Part shown: piece after piece, positions 1 to 12,257 of the stretch | Numbering within the stretch: the stretch's first letter is position 1 | Layout: each line of letters begins with the position of its first letter | DNA from: Phlebotomus papatasi | Taxonomy: Eukaryota > Arthropoda > Insecta > Diptera > Psychodidae | NCBI RefSeq assembly: GCF_024763615.1 | Contig: NC_077224.1 | Coordinates: 65,792,712 to 65,856,711, forward strand | Direction: 5' to 3' | DNA: 64,000 bases | Program-made: the position numbers and the translations under genes | The notes under the pieces: model-generated | The model's database searches: none | What the model was told of the DNA's origin: nothing | Seen by the model: the letters and a program-made list of their open reading frames with translations, nothing else

Positions 1-165
1 ACACAGGGTAGCACCAAACACTAATTTTAATTTTTAAACTATTTGGACTATTTCGACCATTTCTTCAGTGGACAAGCATCCCTATAGCGTCTATAAATTG
101 CTATAGGCCTTATCCTCATAAGTCGAATATCTGTACCCCGTGTTTGGTGGTGCCCTAGTTTCCCC
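1..165. mobile_element. right end of a GGGGAAACTNGGGCACCACC inverted-repeat element
   Basis: The end gtttggtggtgccctagtttcccc followed by TA matches, inverted, the left end of the complete element at 61239-62389. Its left part lies outside the window; the sequence opens with a degenerate gcaccaaacact unit. Confidence 0.6.
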
Positions 166-2167
166 TATTGATCAAATCTCTTCTCGTGCCTCAATAAAAT
201 TCATTATCCAGTGAAAAATCATGTCTAATTCAACTACTGCAAAATTATATCACGATGAAAAATTAAAGGCAATGTATAACCCCTTCTCGGGGCGAGTCAC
301 CTTTGTCCTGGCATAATTGTTGCCCTGAAACATCAGAGTCTCCCTCAATCGTCAAAATTACTGATAGAAGACTCAATCAGGCATCCCTTGTGCTGATCTA
401 GCGACAATATTAAGCATCCAAATTAAATGGTAGATGATTTGATTTATTAGAGAGCCAAGCCCTCTGAGCACTTCCCATTCATTGAGGACAAGGCACAGAA
501 GGGTCGTGATGTGTGGGATGTGTACTCAGGAAGTTTACAATTCACTTAAATACTAAATGTCAGTGATTACATGGTAGAATTTGAGAGAGAGAACTGTTTA
601 ATTGAGTGAGAAGATTCTTATCAGTCAGAGATATTGGTATTTTTGCAACCCTATTTTTTATTTTATTTTTATAGCAAAGGGACCAGAACGGGTATTTTAT
701 GAAATGTCAACACAAAGGATGAACTTTTATCTTTAAATCGAAAAGGGATTTAAACTGTTTAAAGTATGATTCTATCAAATTATCTTGCAATATATTTCAC
801 TTTTTGATAAATTATTAAATAGTTGATGTTTTCACGACTTTTTTTTACGAAAAATAACTTTTTTCATTATATATTTCAATAAATAATTCAAGGCTGTATA
901 TTGATATTAAAATAATCATCCTCTTTATTATCATACAAAGAACAAACATTGGAGATATCATATAATAATTCTCATCACGATGTACTACAATTAAGAAATA
1001 GAGATCTACACGGAATCAAATCTTGTTGGAATTAATCTAATTTCAAAATGAAAAGTTTCTGACTTGCGCCAGACAATTTGAAAATGTTATAATTTTGCCA
1101 CAAATTCTCATCATTTGAGTCTCCCCGCAGAATTCGCCACTTTCCGCCTCTCAATTGGCTTCATTTGCTGGAAAATTGCCAAGGAGCGCTGAAAGAGGGA
1201 CCGGGGGGAAAAGGGAGAAGATGAAAAATCAATGGCAAATGCTCACCTCACATTCAGGCGCCTCTCCCATTCCTCCCAGATGAACGGCATCCGTGCTGAA
1301 AAGGGGGATTTAGTCCATTGGAAAAGATAGGGAAAAGCGCAAGACTCCGCCTCTTTTGCTCCCGCAAAAGCCCAACTCATGATCCCAAGCGCGGAAACTT
1401 TTCTCCATGCTCCTCTTTGGATGTGGGATTGGAGTCACTATGGAAACAAACTTGCTGCTGGATACGATAATGGCAGAGGATTTCCTCTTCAACAACTCCA
1501 ATGATCCACAATGTTCGACAAAGAGTCATTTCGTTGAATAATCATCTATTTCTTGGATTTCTTTTTTTTTGTAAATTGTCTCACTTTTTTTACATTATAT
1601 ATCATACTCACTATTTTAATGACTTATTAACTATTTTTTTTACACCATTTTATACCTTATAGATTAAGTATTCTTTCGGTTAATCTATTGAATGATTGGA
1701 AAGAGGAATTGCATCTATAAAGTTACTGTGATTCTAATTACAATGTTTCTTTCATCTTTTGATTAATTTATTGATTGAATTAAAAAATATTTGTTTAAAA
1801 AATTAAATCATAAACAAAGGGCATTAACCAGGTGAAAATTTGATATCAAAATTTATATTTAAATTAATGAAAGGTTTTAAAAGAGATAAGAGGAAAAATT
1901 ATGTGATAATTTTAAACTTATTATTACTCAAAATATATTTTATTATAAATCCATAACGGTTTAACATGAGTTTTAAAAATAAAGTTGAAATACGTGTATG
2001 GGCTCTACGTATTTTCGTCCAAATGAAGTTAATAAAGTTATCTTTAATTTAATAAAATTCTTCAGCGGACTGATGAAGATGATTTCGAGCGATTTGCATT
2101 CGGTTTTACGTTGCATAGGGTACAATAGCCTAATTGTGAACCTAAAGGATTTTAACATTTCCTTATA
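166..2167. other. intergenic, no gene seen
   Basis: No ORF with plausible coding character was found. The stretch 1070-1520 is clearly less AT-rich and of higher complexity than its flanks (candidate conserved regulatory sequence). The rest is AT-rich. Confidence 0.5.
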
Positions 2168-2268
2168 GTTTCAGATGGGAAAAGCAAAAAGAAAACCAAG
2201 AAGTACACTCTTAAGACTAAGTCTTGTACTTCTTCGTAGTCTTCTTGTTCTCTTTGTCCATCTGAAAC
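2168..2268. repeat. hairpin: gtttcagatgg...ccatctgaaac
   Basis: This imperfect palindrome of ~100 bp resembles the core of the TA-GGGTAAGATGGGG family at 63668-63881 and 50307-50670, which also carries a 'cagatgg...aagaagtac' centre. It is probably an eroded copy. Confidence 0.5.
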
Positions 2269-2519
2269 AATGCAGATGAGTTCAGGATTCGATTCGGTTT
2301 TACATTTCACTCTCAATTTATTCATGTCCATAAAAATATGAATTTTCTCTTTTGAAAATTCAACAAAAAAAAGGGGTAGTAAAACGTTCCAGGCTTTGCG
2401 AAATGCTTGAACTCGTGACTTAGGCTATACCTCAAAAATATTTTTGCATCATTAACCGTTTATCGGTTCTCAACCGATTCATACATCACTCAAAAGATCG
2501 CCCAAAATAGTGTTAAAAG

Positions 2520-2905
2520 TGGTACAATTCAATTTCGGATAAAAAATAGTTATCGGTTATGAAATCGTTCCAACGAGCCCAAATATAACCCCATGCGGTT
2601 GATAAATGCGCTCTATATAAGGCCTTTTAAACCTTTGTCCTTGAAAAACTGTTAAGAGGAATGATTCAACGGGATTTTCATATAAGGACGAAATTTCTTC
2701 CTGGGTAATCTCAAAAACATATCCGAAAATGAAAAAAAAATCCCACGACGTGTTTTCGAACAATCCCAAAAAATATGGCTTTGGAGGGGGAAAGGGGGCG
2801 GGTAAATGAGGGACACGTTAATGATCCTTGGGTCGACTTATGGAAGGGGAGTCTCCCCAAAGTTCCCAAGTCGCTATCTTTTATCGTTTGGCCTCTAGAG
2901 CTAAA
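2520..2905. repeat. dispersed repeat (cgtgttttcgaacaatcc / cataagtcgac family)
   Basis: In reverse orientation it shares blocks with 39800-40100 and 43430-43700: an accatgtttt...attgctcgaaaac-type stretch, a gtcgac-(c)ataag block and the attcctaataacgg stretch. The ORFs here are shadows of the repeat. Confidence 0.5.
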
Positions 2906-2907
2906 TA

Positions 2908-3139
2908 CACTAGACTCTCTCTCAATCGGGAATATTGGGTAAAATTTCATCCAAATTATCGATAGATTTGAGCGTCAGTCATTGTAAATTTCACAAAAAG
3001 CGCTCAATTATGAAGAATCACGATAAAATAGGAAGAACTACAGCGAATTTGAGCGATTTAGCTTTATAATTAAACGTGAAAATTATCAACAAAATTTGTC
3101 GCCCGATTGATAAAGAGCCGATTGAGTGAGAGTCTACTG
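2908..3139. mobile_element. short inverted-repeat element, pogo-like ends
   Basis: The ends CACTAGACTCTCTCTCAATC and GATTGAGTGAGAGTCTACTG are inverted. They resemble the CAGTAGACTCTCGCTTATCC ends at 13413-13749. A TA flanks the left end only. Confidence 0.5.
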
Positions 3140-3943
3140 GACAACCAAACGGATCAGACGGACAAACAACGTGACATTAAAGAAAAGAGTTGAATTATTT
3201 ATACAACTCAAAACCGAGGGATACTGTTCTCGAACAGTAGAACGTATTTTGGTTAAAAAATAATTATTATCGGTTTATAGTAGACTCATAAACGGTTGAA
3301 AACACTTAATATTTTCTAAAGATTCAAGATAAAACTGGATTTTTTTATTTCGAATACGATCTTCGAAAGCTTATTTAAATGAAGGTATTTTTATTCGAAA
3401 TTGTTCTTTCGAAATTAAAATCTCTGATTGAACTTGCACTTGACTATAATTTTTTTCTATACATGGCATATGAAATTTGGTCAGTAAAGGTCTATGTTCT
3501 CCTTTTTAGAATTTTACGTTGTTGACGCTATTCCAAAAATATAAAGAAATTCCACCAAGACATTCTTTATTTTACTAGGGAGATTTTACTACGAAAACCT
3601 CGACGAAAACAAACCATGAGGGTCCGTTTAAGTTAAAGTATTTCGAAATTCACTGTGCAATGCTTCGATGAATTTTGGAAAACCTTTCTCAATGGTTCAT
3701 TCCTAAGATGAAATCTAATTGATTGTGGATCTAATTGAAGATGTACTAAATTATTATATTTATATATTTTCTATACCACAGTTTCATTATTTAGTTAATT
3801 TTGCTCCAAATAAAGCGAAAATACATTCATATTCACAAATTTTAATTTGTTAATTTCTCAGAAAAATTAAAAGTGTACCTTTATGTACCTTTTTCATAGA
3901 TCGACCATATTTTCAAATGAAAATTCGTTTTGTTTAACATTTA
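3140..3943. other. AT-rich intergenic sequence
   Basis: No gene, RNA gene or clear inverted-repeat element was seen. Confidence 0.4.
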
Positions 3944-4369
3944 GGGTAAGTGTGCCGAATTTCGGCATAGTTGCATTCAAGAGTCAAAGTCTTAAGTTTG
4001 AAATGTAATATTTTAAATTCAAATTGATTTTTTTATTCTTTCTTCTGAAAGAGTATTGCTTGGAACCTTGTAAAGAGTTTACCGTCTTTATTTACTCTAA
4101 AATCATTCTTAAAACATTTTACAATGAATAAAAATATAGACATAGCTTTGGTGCCCTATTTCGGCCACCTTCATTCTCATAGTTCTTTGCCCTTCGGGAA
4201 TTCTTCCAATATCTTTTTCACGTTATCTCGTTTGTCGAACCTACATTTTTTGTTATTCTTTTGCATTGTATAATCTCTGGAGTACGTAAAATCTAAAAGT
4301 TCATGGATATTCGACGAACAAAAAAGGTGGCCAAAATTGCAAGCTGGCCGGAATTTGGCACACTTACCC
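3944..4369. mobile_element. MITE family A, full-length copy (426 bp)
   Basis: The ends GGGTAAGTGTGCCGAATTTC and GGAATTTGGCACACTTACCC are inverted and flanked by TA on both sides. Other copies lie at 14780-15101, 34898-35478 and (inverted) 52839-53478. Confidence 0.85.
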
Positions 4370-5133
4370 TATGTCATAGTTCTGGCTAATTTTAGTTAAA
4401 TTAAGTGCTAATATTTATTGTTAACTGTACGTGAATTTTTCAAATGAAATAATTACCTATTTCGTGAACAAAAAGGGTTTTTCTGAAGTGTCTACAAATG
4501 CTTCAATAGGAAACCCCGGAAATATGATTTGTTTGGAGAGATTTTCCTATTGTTTTAGATGGGAAAGGAGAAAAGACCAGGAATAAGAACAAATCCTGCA
4601 CTCAGGAGCAACTCAACAAGGTTTTGGAAGCCCTTCGCTGCGGTTTCACTTACACTGTTTGTCTCCAATTAGAAACTTTCCCTTGTCTCCATTTGCATTA
4701 ATATGTTCCCAATAGAAGCATTTTACGCTCGCGTATTTTTCTTGTATTTAAGGAGTTTTCAAATTATATCTAAAGAATTTTCACTAAACAGTAACATTCT
4801 AGAAGAGTCAAGGAGCAAATTTATGTAATTCTCTTCGGAAAAAAATATGAAATTAATGTGTTGAATCTTCTGTCAAAGTTAAAGCGTCAGGAAATGGTTT
4901 TGAATTAGGACATTTACCCTAGACCTCACTCACTCTCACTGAAAAGCCATAAACATGTTTACAAAATAAAAGTTATTGTGCGTCGAGCATTATTCGGGAT
5001 GATAAATTTTTTTTAAAGTGTTTTGTGAAACATTTTAATTAATCCAGTTCGCACTTTAATGTATTTTATGTGGTGTATTTTTAAACTAAATAACTCACAA
5101 TAAATTAATGCAAAAGATGAAATATGAATAGCA
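4370..5133. other. intergenic, 3' of bsh, with one arm of a small repeat
   Basis: The segment 4945-4990 (acatgtttacaaaataaaagttattgtgcg) matches one arm of the inverted-repeat element at 27208-27346. Nothing else was identified. Confidence 0.45.
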
Positions 5134-5139
5134 TTTATT
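5134..5139 (-). terminator. candidate polyadenylation signal of bsh
   Basis: AATAAA on the minus strand lies about 190 bases past the bsh stop. The region is very AT-rich, so a chance hexamer is quite possible. Confidence 0.3.
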
Positions 5140-5329
5140 TTAGTTCAACTTTAAGAATATTCTCAAAGTGTAATTCTCAAAAGGAGAACTAAACTTTTCT
5201 AATTATTTTTAATTGAAATTTTATAAACAATCTTGAAAGAAAATTTTCTGATTGAGATTTTTCTTCCAAGGACATCGTCATAAAATTTCAAATTGAGCAT
5301 CTAACGGAGGGTCTTTAGGTTACGAGCAC

Positions 5330-5637
5330 CTACCCGATATTTTGGCTCTTGATGTCTCCAACGATATCTACATCACTGCTCTCTTCGTCCGAATTATCAT
5401 CACTCAGGAGATTTTCATTGGCATTGCTACCTTGGCTTGCCCGAAAGTCGCACATCTTTCCAAAGACATTATTATTATTCTGACTGCCTTGGTACATGTC
5501 CTTTGCCGATGGATACATCAGAAAGGCATTCTTCTCATTAGCCTTCTTGACCTCCGATCCACCTTCCCCACTCGCATGAAATTGATTGGAGGAATTGGTG
5601 CCTTGTTGATTGTCAGTTCGTGAAAAATCCATGGGTT
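5330..5637 (-). CDS. bsh: bsh coding exon 4, C terminus
   Basis: The acceptor is cactccag|AACCCATGG, and G|AA restores the frame from exon 3. It encodes a polar Asn/Ser-rich stretch and an acidic SDEESSDVDIVGD tail, ending at TAG (5330-5332). A longer open frame runs upstream to 5692, but the phase match and the polypyrimidine acceptor favour 5637. A 366-bp intron precedes it. Confidence 0.85.
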
Positions 5638-8600
5638 CTGGAGTGGCAGGCACACAAGATGTAACGAGAGAGAAAAATTCATAACGAGACACTGAGTAGA
5701 AGGGTATTTCTCAGATAGGTAATTCAATTGAAAGTTTGTCCTCAAGAAATTTCTCAGTAGAAAATTAAGATGGTAAAATGAAAGTCTCTTCTTGGGCAAA
5801 ACTTTGAACACCCACCCTCCGCCCACCCTCCCAACAATTTGAAGGCTATTGCATAAGAAAGGGTAAATTGCTGAAATTCAATTTGCAGTGGTAACTTTTC
5901 CAAGAAGAGCTGGACAAGAAAATTGGACAATATTTGAGAAAGTTCAATAGCTGAAAGTTCCTATAGGACCCCCTCTTTCCACATTTCTTCACTGGACACT
6001 CACCCGAAGACGATGAAGAATTGAGTTCTCGTCGTCTCAGTTGCTTTTTGTGCTTCATGCGTCGATTCTGAAACCACGTCTTCACCTGTGTCTCACTGAG
6101 ACCCAGTGCCGATGCCAATTCTACCCTCTCAGGAGTTGAAAGATACCTCTGGGCCTCAAATCTCTTCTCCAAGCCCGTCAGCTGAGGATCACTGAACACT
6201 GTTCTCGCCTTCCGTCGGCGACAGTGCCTCAGAGCACCCATTCCCAGTCCTAAAGCCAAATCCGGACATCCATTTCCCGGAAACAGAGGTGATCCAGCAA
6301 AAATTCCTGCAATGGGAATTCCCATGGGAACATTAAAGCACATGACTTTGTATCAGGGGATATTTTTTTTGGTGATTGTGAGAGTTAATTGAAGGAAAAC
6401 AAGTGGAGAAAGTTTGGTAATTCAATCAAATACTGGTCACACTGTATCTCTCAAATTGGACGCGATAATTTAATTATTTCCACATATTTCCTAGCAGATC
6501 CCTTGAGGTTATTACTTAATATTTTCCAATAAATATTTTTGATTGTCTTTTCTGTTTGATAATGTGATGCAGAAAAGATATTGAGAATCAGAAGAATATG
6601 TGCCTAATCTTTTATCATTCTTGGCAGTAAGAATGACTAAAACGCTAAATATGATAGTAATTTTCAGAGAATATAACTAAAAACACCTTCAACTTTGTGA
6701 AACTGCCCTACATTTTCAAATGGTAAGAGATAACATTCTATTAAACGAAATGTACCTGTACTAATTTTTGTATACTTTTAATTTCTTTGTGTGACTAAAA
6801 ATAATTTATGATACGCCATAAATTTTAATTTTAATTTGAATTGAAAAGCCAAGTAAAAAGTAGTAAAATTTTAACAAATAAAAAAAGCTTTGTTTTGATT
6901 TATTTTCAAAAATATTGCATTTTTTAACAAGGAGATATGGAAAGCATTACAGCATTGCGTAATGCTTGAACTCACGAGACAGACATAAATCACAAAATAT
7001 TTCAAAATAAAAAAATTATTAGTAAAGAAATGATCATTTTAGAATACTCTGATATGAGTTGCAAGCATACGGACACACAAAAAATGCAAATACGAAAAAG
7101 ATAAGTAATTTACGGATATTTAATCGATTCATTACTGATTGCAAGACCTTTCCAAAAAATCCAAATTTAACCAAATCGGTTGAAAAGTAGGCCACCTCTC
7201 AACTTGTTAAACTTTGATCTTCGAAAATTTAACCCTCTAACGGTGTTTTCTTTAATATGCGAAAAAAAGTTCTAAAACAATGTTTTCTAGGATAATTATG
7301 ATCCAATAAAGTCGAAAAAACCATCCATTCTTCATTATCTTTTTTAGTTTAGTCGCAAGATGAGAAAATATAAAAATTTTTGTAACTCTTTTTGCTTCTT
7401 AAATTCACACTTTTAGTTTTTTCAAATTTTTTAAATAAAATATACAAAGTAGAATGACATATCTTTCAGTAAAAAATAAATTTATTTTAGTCAGATAACT
7501 TTAAATCGGTATTTTTATGGAAATTGGAAACGAGTTTTTTTGCATAAATATTTTTTGTTGCTTTTTCTCTGACCTGTTACACAAAACTGGGAATAGCAAC
7601 AAAACGAGGAGTCAAAATGAGTTCAAACTTTTAAGAGATGTTTATAAGACTAATACCGAGGACACTATAGCACTTTTAAATAAATAAAACCTTTATTGTC
7701 GCTGTAAATGTGATTTTTGTGAAGACCGCCTGGAGGCGATCTTACCCGTTAGAGGGTTAAAATCGACCGCTCAGAATAAGAAACGAACAACTCGCAGTAG
7801 GCAAATTTTACAGAAGAGCGATTTGAAGCCGAGATTTTACATGCAGAGTATAAGATTTTTGAGATTTAAAATCTCTATAACTTTGAAAATAATTATCTTT
7901 CAAATATAATATTCACAGGGAAGGTAGATGGTATAAAGAAGTATCCAAAAAGCGAATAAAATGATTTTTGTAAAAAATTGAGTTGTTCGACTTATATCCT
8001 GAGTGGTCGAAATGGAGAGTTTTTTTAGGTCATAGATGTGTTTGGGTGAAATTTTTGCCTATGGACCACTTCCAAAACATATCTAAGAATAAATGGAATA
8101 GTATGATCCGGTTTCAACATAAACCAAAAAAAAACATGGATTTGGAAGGGTTGGAAGAGGAAGGGAGAAAAAACGTCTGGAGATGTTGTGTTTTTTACGG
8201 GGGTCACCGAAGACCAGCAATTGATATTTTCTACAGTTAAAGCTCCACGACGGTAACAATTTGAAAATAAAGCGGATTATGTAACTGATATCTCTTTGAG
8301 TTTTTGACGATTTTAATTAAAATACTCTTTTCTAACAAACTAACTAACTATACCAAACTAATGCCCTACTTTTAAAAAAGAAAAATGCCTTAATTTTGCA
8401 TAGAAAATTGTTATTGAATAGCTGGAGAACTGGTGTACATAAAAATACCAGGGAGATAACTTCCTTGCAGAAAGCATTAGGCGCATCCGAAGGTTATCTC
8501 CCTACTGTTGAATCTTAGTTATTTTACTCATAAAGTCATTATGAAATATTTGGTTAAAGAAAAATGTTTATTCCGTTATTGAAAGATCAATACGTCTGCT

Positions 8601-10956
8601 AGAGCTTACGATATCCCTACATACATATCCACATGAGGTAACCTTAATTCACTATATTTTGCAAATTGTTTCTTTTTATAGCAATACGTAAATAGATAAG
8701 GTTTCATAAGGACCAAATTGTTAAAGATTATGGACTTCGGTTCCTGAATTAAATAAACTTTCGTGTAAACGTGTAATATGAATTAAGGAGAATGATCATT
8801 ACTCTCACACGTTCTCGAAAATAGGGTTTTTCAGTAATAAAGCTAGAAAAGGTCAAATGATTATCTTTCTTTATTTATTCTTTATTTCAACGGTTGTATT
8901 TCATTGCATTTATAATAATCCTAACATACTTTTATTCCTGCAGAAATGTTACAGATATATTTTGTCCAAATTCCTTTTTTATTTACTAAAAATAAGAAAA
9001 GTTCCTTTATTTTAAAGTAACTCTACTGAAATATTGTCATATAATATTTTAGCAGATTCAGGAGATTAAAGTATGGAATGAAACTGTCAATATATTTTAA
9101 AATTAATCCTGAAGAATACTACGTATGCTTAAGGGTCCAAATAACCTTTTAGGCTGATCCTAGAGAATATTTTAGCCATTTAGCATGTAAAATTTGGCAA
9201 TAAAGATTTATCAGAAAATGTCTTACATTGAGGGCTTTAGAGTTCCATTGCATAAATTTATTTTTTACCTAATTCTTTATTTCCAAATTTTACAGGCTAA
9301 ATATTCTCAAGGATTAGCCTGAGTCTATTAGGGTAATTAATGTCCTATTTTGTAAAAATCAAATCGCTTTTAAAGCTATAATTCTCAACAGATTTAAACA
9401 AGATATTATTTAAATTTTGTTGTATTTCCTTCGAAGTAAGACCGATTTAGATTTCAAACGTGTTCAAAATATCATAATGTATGTATGCATGAATTTGAAA
9501 GAAAGATAACCAAACAACTATATTATATTTTTCAAATTTTAGGTCAAGTATTTGTTTTTTTTTACTTACTTTATATTTATACTTTATGGTCTCTACACAT
9601 TGGGAGCAATTTTTGTCAAAAATTGCTTTTTTGAAGGAAATTCCCTGCAGCGTTGTAGGGGGAAACGTCAAATTTCTGTCAAAAACGCAATTTTTGACGA
9701 AAATTGCTCCCAATGTGTAGACACCTTTACACAATTTAATTAGAAAGAAACAAATATGATTAAAAACTCAAACAGGATTTTTTAAAATTTTTTGGCCGGT
9801 AATAAAAAAAATGCTATCAAAGAGAATTCTGTTTCTTATGACATGAAATAAACACTAGTATCTATCTATCTATCTAAATAATTGAAAAAATTAGCTAAAA
9901 TAATTACTGAAATGTGATTTACACTATTTTTGTTTTATTAACTAATCAAATTTTTCCCTTCATGAGATTATTTTTTGATGAACATAGGCGGAAGTGAAGC
10001 ACCTTTGAAATGGATATTCTTTAAAAAGAAATTTTCCTCATATTTTTAAATGGAGCTGAACTTTACCATGATATAATTTAGCTTTATAAACGAATTGTAA
10101 AGCTAAATTACATTATAATAAGCCTAATTTTTTTAATAAGAGAAAAAGCTTAATTTGAATACTTGCCCAGTTCAAAGGTTCTCTCTCTACCCTCTGCAAA
10201 TTTGAGTTTCAAGAAAAAATTGTCGCTTCGATTTATTGTCCAATCTTCTGTATGACTTATCACCGGATTAGAGGCCAATCGGTTAGAGCCGTTAGAGCTA
10301 TTAGTTTTTTTAATCGTTGATTAAAATCAAACTCATTCTTTTTCTCTTGAAAACGACATAGCATTTTTTCATTTTTTATTTTGTTTTAAAAATATTGTTT
10401 TAAATGTATGAGAAATTAAGAAGACTACCAAAATTATGTTGGTAAGGAGGTGTTTTCTTTTGACTGTTTTTTTTTCTAAATTCTAAACCTACCTTGTGAG
10501 AGAAAGTAGGGATCAACACTTTTATATCCGCCGGCCGACGGAGTCAGGTAGGCGCCCAGGGCCATTTGCAGGTAGCCTGAGTCACTGTAAGGGGCCGATG
10601 TGGGTGGATAGAGGGATGTGTAGGTTGGCGGAGGCGGCTGATGAGTGCTACTGTTGCTGTGAATAATACCTGAGTATCTGCAAAGTATCCAACTTCAATC
10701 ACTGACCAGCAAAATCACTCACATCCCAAAACTCCTCTCACCTATCACTTTGAGCCACTTTTTGGTATTCCTCCTCGCGTCCATTCACCAGATGCACCTG
10801 AGACACTTGTTCACTCTCACAATTCACCTTCTGACCACCCTTCGTGGAGCTCTTCGTTGTACCATTGTTACTCTGATACAAAATGTCCTCAATGAGAAAT
10901 GGGGTCTTGGCCAATCCTGAATTCCCCGGGATTTTCTCCGTCAAATGCAGAGACAT
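5330..10956 (-). CDS. bsh: Brain-specific homeobox protein (BSH/BSX), 4 coding exons
   Basis: Joined coding exons 10742-10956, 10493-10677, 6004-6306 and 5330-5637 give 1011 nt, a 336-residue protein. All junctions are GT-AG and the phases (2, 1, 1) agree across each intron. A FLIEDILY motif near residue 20 matches the N-terminal FxIEDIL (eh1-like) motif of BSX proteins. Residues 73-133 are Pro/Ser/Tyr-rich. The homeodomain is residues 163-222, with the BSX-diagnostic RRRKARTVFSD start and the recognition helix TQVKTWFQNRRMKHKK. The tail is acidic and ends in DEESSDVDIVGD, comparable to the EDEVDIGDE tail of vertebrate BSX. Known role: a DNA-binding transcription factor of neural cell fate; in Drosophila it marks lamina and brain neurons. 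The 4.2 kb second intron could hold enhancers (inference). The exact C terminus is less certain because a donor-like GTAGGT overlaps the stop codon. Confidence 0.93.
6004..6306 (-). CDS. bsh: bsh coding exon 3, homeobox
   Basis: The acceptor is cccattgcag|GAATTT and the donor is TCTTCGG|gtgagt. The exon contains the whole homeobox at 6041-6220, unsplit, followed by LRRRELN and a serine run. An ATG upstream of the acceptor lies in the intron and was not used. Confidence 0.93.
7760..8000. repeat. dispersed repeat, copy 1
   Basis: Shares cgattt/cttgaagc(c)gagatttta, aagaagtatccaaaaagcga and gagttgttcgacttata blocks, in the same order and orientation, with 26490-26715. No inverted ends were seen. 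Confidence 0.65.
8448..8507. repeat. 60-bp hairpin
   Basis: CAGGGAGATAAC and GTTATCTCCCTACTG form arms around a short GC-richer loop. It may be a minimal MITE or a structured RNA; it lies in bsh intron 2. Confidence 0.45.
9587..9725. mobile_element. MITE family B, copy 1 (139 bp)
   Basis: The ends TGGTCTCTACACATTGGGAG and inverted CTCCCAATGTGTAGACACC enclose a second inner inverted pair (gcaatttttg/caaaaattgc). TTA flanks the left end and TTA occurs one base past the right end. It is nearly identical to 60966-61105. Confidence 0.85.
10493..10677 (-). CDS. bsh: bsh coding exon 2
   Basis: The exon has acceptor tttgcag|ATACTC and donor CACAAG|gtaggt. It encodes residues 72-134, including a run of four prolines and the conserved-looking end DPYFLSQG. 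It was found by splice sites and phase rather than as a long ORF. Confidence 0.87.
10742..10956 (-). CDS. bsh: bsh coding exon 1
   Basis: This exon encodes residues 1-71 plus two bases of codon 72. The ATG at 10954-10956 is the first in the open frame and precedes the FLIEDILY motif. The donor reads GATAG|gtgaga. A 64-bp intron separates it from exon 2. Confidence 0.9.
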
Positions 10957-11898
10957 TTTATTTCACTTCTATGTATACTTTTTTTCCTCTATCGAAACAT
11001 CTTTATTTCACTGAACACCTCAAAATAATCTGTTTTATTCTCTTGCGAAGTTAATAAATTATCCTTTTTGTTGCAAAATTGAATCACGGTAAACCACTCA
11101 ACATTAAACGATCTACCAAGTTTCACCATCAACGATCAATTCGTGTTTGACCGGGAAAAATGATGGATGGAAATTGCAGATATAAGTGGTTAGTGTGTAG
11201 TGGGAAGTGGCACGACTCTTACCCCTAAAAGCATCATCCATGAGATTCCACCCCGCTTTAGCAAACACAAACGGATGATGCGCAATGGCTCTCTCTTTGC
11301 CAAGATTCCAATGAGAAAATGATGGCAGAGGGTTCGTTGGAGGTATTTAATGATTTAAATTGTTTCATTTATATCTCCAACAACAATTCCAATAATATTT
11401 GTAAATGCTAATACTATATCATTTCTGAGAAATCAAGAGGGAAATTGGCAGTTAATTTTGATGTTATGGAAAATTAATTTTATTGATATAACCTACACAG
11501 AGAATACAGGTAGAAATTTGTCAAAAGGAGACAAAAGTTGGTTAATGTATGGAGTTCAATTTTTAGAGTGAACTAATTTGTGCACAATTATCGTGCGATA
11601 ATGTCTCCTATTTATAATCGAGAGACAAAAAGTGATCAGGAATTACTAAAAGGGAGACAAAAATTGGCCAACACAGAAACTGTGTCAAGCAACTTGTTTG
11701 CCATAATAGTCACCTTTGGTCAAGAGGATGCTAAGCGCAAATGCCAAACAACTTTTCAACAACGCTTTTCTATTACGGACTATCAAATAACCTCTTTTTA
11801 TTATTAGTTTATGGTTTGGGTAACATACGTAAGAAATATCCTAAATAATTCTATAATCTTCCTATCTTATACGAAAAATAGTTTGAGTATTATAATCG
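10957..11898. other. bsh upstream region with a dispersed repeat
   Basis: The stretch 10957-11340 is probable 5' UTR/promoter. The stretch 11510-11790 shares blocks (gtcaaaaggagacaaaagtt, gaccaacttt-like) with 49680-49975. No gene was identified. Confidence 0.5.
11180..11187 (-). promoter_or_regulatory. candidate TATA box upstream of bsh
   Basis: A cttatatc motif lies about 225 bases upstream of the bsh ATG on the coding strand, with a TCA-containing initiator-like ggtcaaac about 30 bases downstream. The flanking 11090-11340 sequence is less AT-biased and carries no recognised mobile element, so it may be the core promoter region. This is positional inference only. Confidence 0.25.
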
Positions 11899-12180
11899 CA
11901 CTCAATGGGTCAAGCGGTAGAGCATTCGCGCTGTGTAGATACAAGTATACAAGTATCCTGGGTTCGAATTCGAATCCCCTTTAGGTCCGTATGGATTTTT
12001 CTGGCGTTAAAGGTGTTCAAATTGCATGCAGTGAGCTTCACTATACGTGATTTCACGTGGCATGGGACTGACAATCTAATTCCTGTATAATAAAAATAAT
12101 AATGGATGTGCCGAACTCTCTTTGCGGGAGGGCCTAAGTTCCTCTATGGAACGTTGTGCCACCATAATTTATTATTATCA
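11899..12180 (+). repeat. tRNA-derived SINE, copy 1
   Basis: The head has a pol III A-box-like gggtcaagcggtagagca and a B box ggttcgaatt (11961 on), duplicated as cgaatccc. A tRNA-unrelated body follows (gtgagcttcac, ggcatgggactgac, tgcgggagggccta). The body recurs diverged at 41163-41385. The cloverleaf is not intact, so this is not a tRNA gene. Confidence 0.75.
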
Positions 12181-12257
12181 CTTTAATACCCATATTATAA
12201 CTTTCGACTTTTCTCAATGGGTGGTAAGAGAGTTTTACTGCTCAAACTTAGAAGGGG

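Larger units (their letters stand above)
6307..10492 (-). other. bsh: bsh intron 2 (4.2 kb)
   Basis: This is non-coding and AT-rich. It contains a dispersed repeat at 7760-8000 (also 26490-26715), a hairpin at 8448-8507, MITE family B at 9587-9725 and a degenerate GGGG-end element at about 9987-10200. A (tatc)n run lies at 9857-9875. Confidence 0.7.

Noticed and set aside
2557..2950. Overlapping minus-strand ORFs of 70-79 codons
   Set aside because: They map to a dispersed repeat shared with 39.8 and 43.4 kb; no conserved frame across copies.
11899..11980. Functional tRNA gene
   Set aside because: A and B boxes are present but acceptor and anticodon stems do not form, and a SINE body follows.
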